DNA of 16,516 nucleotides from positions 1-16,516 of the forward strand of contig JAFUNW010000163.1 in NCBI GenBank assembly GCA_017472905.1, read 5' to 3'. Shown here piece after piece: positions 15,001 through 16,516 of this stretch. Source of the stretch: Bacteroidaceae bacterium. Lineage in GTDB: Bacteria; Bacteroidota; Bacteroidia; Bacteroidales; Bacteroidaceae. Position 1 is the first letter of the stretch. Every line of letters begins with the position of its first letter. Position numbers and translations under genes: made by a program. The notes beneath the pieces were generated by a model that had not been told where the DNA came from, did not search any database, and saw nothing but the letters and a program-made list of their open reading frames with translations.

Positions 15001-15981
15001 TCAAAGCCCGAAGTAGCAACTGACGTAGGCCGCGTATTTCTCTTGGATGTCATCACCTTGCGGAAGGGTCATGCGGAAGTTGGGGGCTATTTTAACGTAC
15101 TTGCCGAGTTTGACCTGTACGCCGGTCATGATTGCCTCTTCGTCTTTTGCTTTGTTCCAATCGTCTTTGGAGGTCAAACGGTCGTAGCGGGCGTATGCTT
15201 CCCATTGCTTGTCTATTTTGACCGAGCCGTAGACCGACAGACCGCTTTGGTCGTGGTCTTTTACATTGTCGGCATTCTGCATGAAGTTGTATTCGGCTCC
15301 GAACGAAAATATGTTGTTTCTGTATCCTGCAAAGGCGGCATAATTCCAAATATCTTCGCCGGCCTTTGTGCTACTCTCGTTCAATCCGGCATAGAGGCGG
15401 ATTGACAATCCGTTGAGCGGAGAGAGGGTTGTTCCCAAGCCGTATGCCAATCCATCGGCTTTCTGAATCTTTTTATAGCCTTCTCCGTTTACGATGATGG
15501 CATCGGCTGAAATCCAATCGGCAAACTTATAGGATACCGAAAGTCCAAGGTCGGCACTGCTGCCGAATTTATATTGGTCTTGGAACGACTTCATGATGTA
15601 GCGATACCCCCAGAACTTTTCCTGCATGTTGAACTGAGTGGTGGATATCAGCCCACCGTTCAATGTCAGCTTGCCTGTTTTCCACGAAATAAGGGCGTTT
15701 TTGATGTAGGCAATGCGGTGGTAGTCGTCAACGTTCTTAGACTGTCCGATGTCCATTACCCCTTTGATGGAAAGTCCTTTGCCCAAGTCGTATTGGTATC
15801 CGAGATAACTTCGATCCAGTTCAAATCCTCTGTCATCGTTTTCCGTTCCAAAGCCGGAATGGAAGTTTCCGAACACTTGGATGATTGCTTTACCTTTGGG
15901 CGTTTCACTCTTTTTCTGTGCAGAGCTTGCCATGCATGCGCAAGCTGTCAGGCCAACCAAAATCAGATTTCTTGTTTTCAT
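15001..15981 (-). CDS. Outer-membrane beta-barrel porin
   Basis: This protein has 326 residues. Residues 1-21 are a signal peptide with a basic start, a hydrophobic core and S-S-A before Gln22. The mature chain is built of alternating strands rich in Tyr, Gly and Phe, separated by short polar turns (for example the segments around 'GFELDRSYLGYQYDLG' and 'YAAFAGYRNNIFSFGAEYNF'). This is the pattern of a 14-16-stranded porin related to the short phosphate-selective porin-like proteins of Bacteroidetes. It ends Y-F-G-L. A TACCTTTG box lies at 16016-16009, about 28 nt upstream of the ATG, and the rhamnosidase gene follows. The substrate cannot be told. The barrel class is well supported; the subfamily is not. 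Confidence 0.85.
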   Translation of the reverse strand: MKTRNLILVGLTACACMASSAQKKSETPKGKAIIQVFGNFHSGFGTENDDRGFELDRSYLGYQYDLGKGLSIKGVMDIGQSKNVDDYHRIAYIKNALISWKTGKLTLNGGLISTTQFNMQEKFWGYRYIMKSFQDQYKFGSSADLGLSVSYKFADWISADAIIVNGEGYKKIQKADGLAYGLGTTLSPLNGLSIRLYAGLNESSTKAGEDIWNYAAFAGYRNNIFSFGAEYNFMQNADNVKDHDQSGLSVYGSVKIDKQWEAYARYDRLTSKDDWNKAKDEEAIMTGVQVKLGKYVKIAPNFRMTLPQGDDIQEKYAAYVSCYFGL

Positions 15982-16008
15982 TTTCGTTGTTCTTTTTTAA
16001 TGACAAAA

Positions 16009-16016
16009 CAAAGGTA
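16009..16016 (-). promoter_or_regulatory. Bacteroidetes-type -7 box upstream of the porin
   Basis: On the minus strand this reads TACCTTTG, matching the -7 consensus TAnnTTTG of the primary sigma factor of Bacteroides. The porin ATG is 28 nt downstream, leaving a leader of roughly 20 nt. No TTTG -33 box lies at the expected 19-21 nt spacing, so the promoter is either weak or activated. Confidence 0.5.
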
Positions 16017-16065
16017 TGGAGCAGATGTTACAGACGGATGACATTGGCGTTAAGGATTCGTGAAA

Positions 16066-16482
16066 TCAGAAAGTAAGCGTGCGTCTGCCATCGGTTTCTT
16101 CTTCGATGGTGACTTTGACCGTATCTTCGGGGAGAACCTCTTCGACCAGCTCCGGCCATTCGATGAAACAGAGTGCGCCGCTGTAGAAGTAATCTTCGTA
16201 GCCCATGTCGTAAACTTCTTCCAAGCGTTTGATGCGATAGAAGTCGAAATGATAAATCAATTCGCCAGTGGTGTCGGAGCGGTACTCGTTGACAATGGCA
16301 AACGTAGGCGAATTGACACTGTCGGTTACACCCAATTCTTCGCAAACAGCTTTGATGAAAGTGGTTTTACCGGCTCCCATTTTTCCGTAGAAAGCAAAAA
16401 TGGTGTTTTCACCCATGTTTTCAATGAACTGATGGGCGGCAGCAGAAATGTCGTCTAATGAGGAGATACGTATTGTCGTCAT
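16066..16482 (-). CDS. tsaE: tRNA threonylcarbamoyladenosine synthesis ATPase TsaE
   Basis: This protein has 138 residues, normal for TsaE (YjeE). It is the ATPase of the TsaB-TsaD-TsaE complex that puts the threonylcarbamoyl group on A37 of ANN-decoding tRNAs in the cytoplasm. The Walker A motif is at 33-40 (G-K-M-G-A-G-K-T) followed by T41. The family-typical S-P-T-F is at 58-61, the Walker B-like H-F-D-F-Y-R at 78-83, and F-I-E-W-P-E at 106-111. The ATG at 16482 lies three nt after the stop of an upstream frame, so translation is probably coupled to that gene. No terminator is evident between it and the porin, 84 nt away. Confidence 0.95.
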   Translation of the reverse strand: MTTIRISSLDDISAAAHQFIENMGENTIFAFYGKMGAGKTTFIKAVCEELGVTDSVNSPTFAIVNEYRSDTTGELIYHFDFYRIKRLEEVYDMGYEDYFYSGALCFIEWPELVEEVLPEDTVKVTIEEETDGRRTLTF

Positions 16483-16485
16483 AGG

Positions 16486-16516
16486 TTATCGTTTTTTAGG
16501 GTGTAAAGTGATTAAT
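16486..16516 (-). CDS. C-terminal end of an upstream gene cotranscribed with tsaE (runs off the right edge)
   Basis: Reading leftward from the window edge, one frame gives L-I-T-L-H-P-K-K-R and then a TAA at 16488-16486, with three nt before the tsaE ATG. The tight spacing suggests the end of an upstream cistron. From general knowledge, Bacteroidetes often have a PglZ-domain response regulator of the PorX type beside tsaE, but nine residues cannot confirm that. The identity is unknown. Confidence 0.4.
   Translation of the reverse strand, partial: LITLHPKKR

Overview
The window looks like a chromosomal segment of a Bacteroidales bacterium, most likely Bacteroides or a close relative. The evidence is several promoters with the Bacteroidetes -7 box TAnnTTTG (here always TACCTTTG), a family GH106 rhamnosidase with a signal peptide, weak A-rich ribosome binding regions instead of GGAGG, and a base composition near 40-45% GC. 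Every supported gene lies on the minus strand, so transcription runs from high to low coordinates.

Region A (16516 down to 12170): the last nine codons of an unidentified upstream gene, then tsaE (tRNA t6A synthesis ATPase), a 326-residue outer-membrane beta-barrel porin preceded by a TACCTTTG box, and a 928-residue secreted GH106-type alpha-L-rhamnosidase 44 nt after the porin. These are ordinary housekeeping and glycan-use genes.

Region B (12169 down to 11546): about 620 nt without a convincing gene. It holds a cluster of GCCGTGCAGCAGA repeats that can form hairpins, a 16-bp inverted repeat, an 11-bp GC-rich hairpin, a consensus promoter (TTTG-N19-TACCTTTG), and a second TACCTTTG box with a 16-nt upstream element.

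Region C (11545 down to 1): a tightly packed unidirectional operon of at least eight genes that continues past the left edge. In order it encodes a C-terminally membrane-anchored protein, a 796-residue actin/Hsp70-fold ATPase, a two-TM coiled-coil protein, a giant 1888-residue membrane protein, a single-TM extracytoplasmic protein, an FHA-domain membrane protein with a cysteine-rich tail, a protein with a Gly/Ala-rich hydrophobic segment and an acidic tail, and the start of a zinc-ribbon protein. The giant protein fuses a 10-TM SEDS (RodA/FtsW-like) glycosyltransferase core to a penicillin-binding transpeptidase. It retains recognisable SxxK, SxN and KTG motifs and carries an additional N-terminal extracytoplasmic domain.

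My reading, which is inference, is that region C is an accessory envelope-synthesis machine. A SEDS-PBP fusion would polymerise and crosslink glycan, an actin-like ATPase would organise or power it, membrane scaffolds would hold it, and an FHA domain would read Ser/Thr phosphorylation. The same 16-nt element lies exactly 33 nt upstream of a TACCTTTG box both before the first gene and before the FHA gene, which suggests one regulator controls the operon at two entry points.
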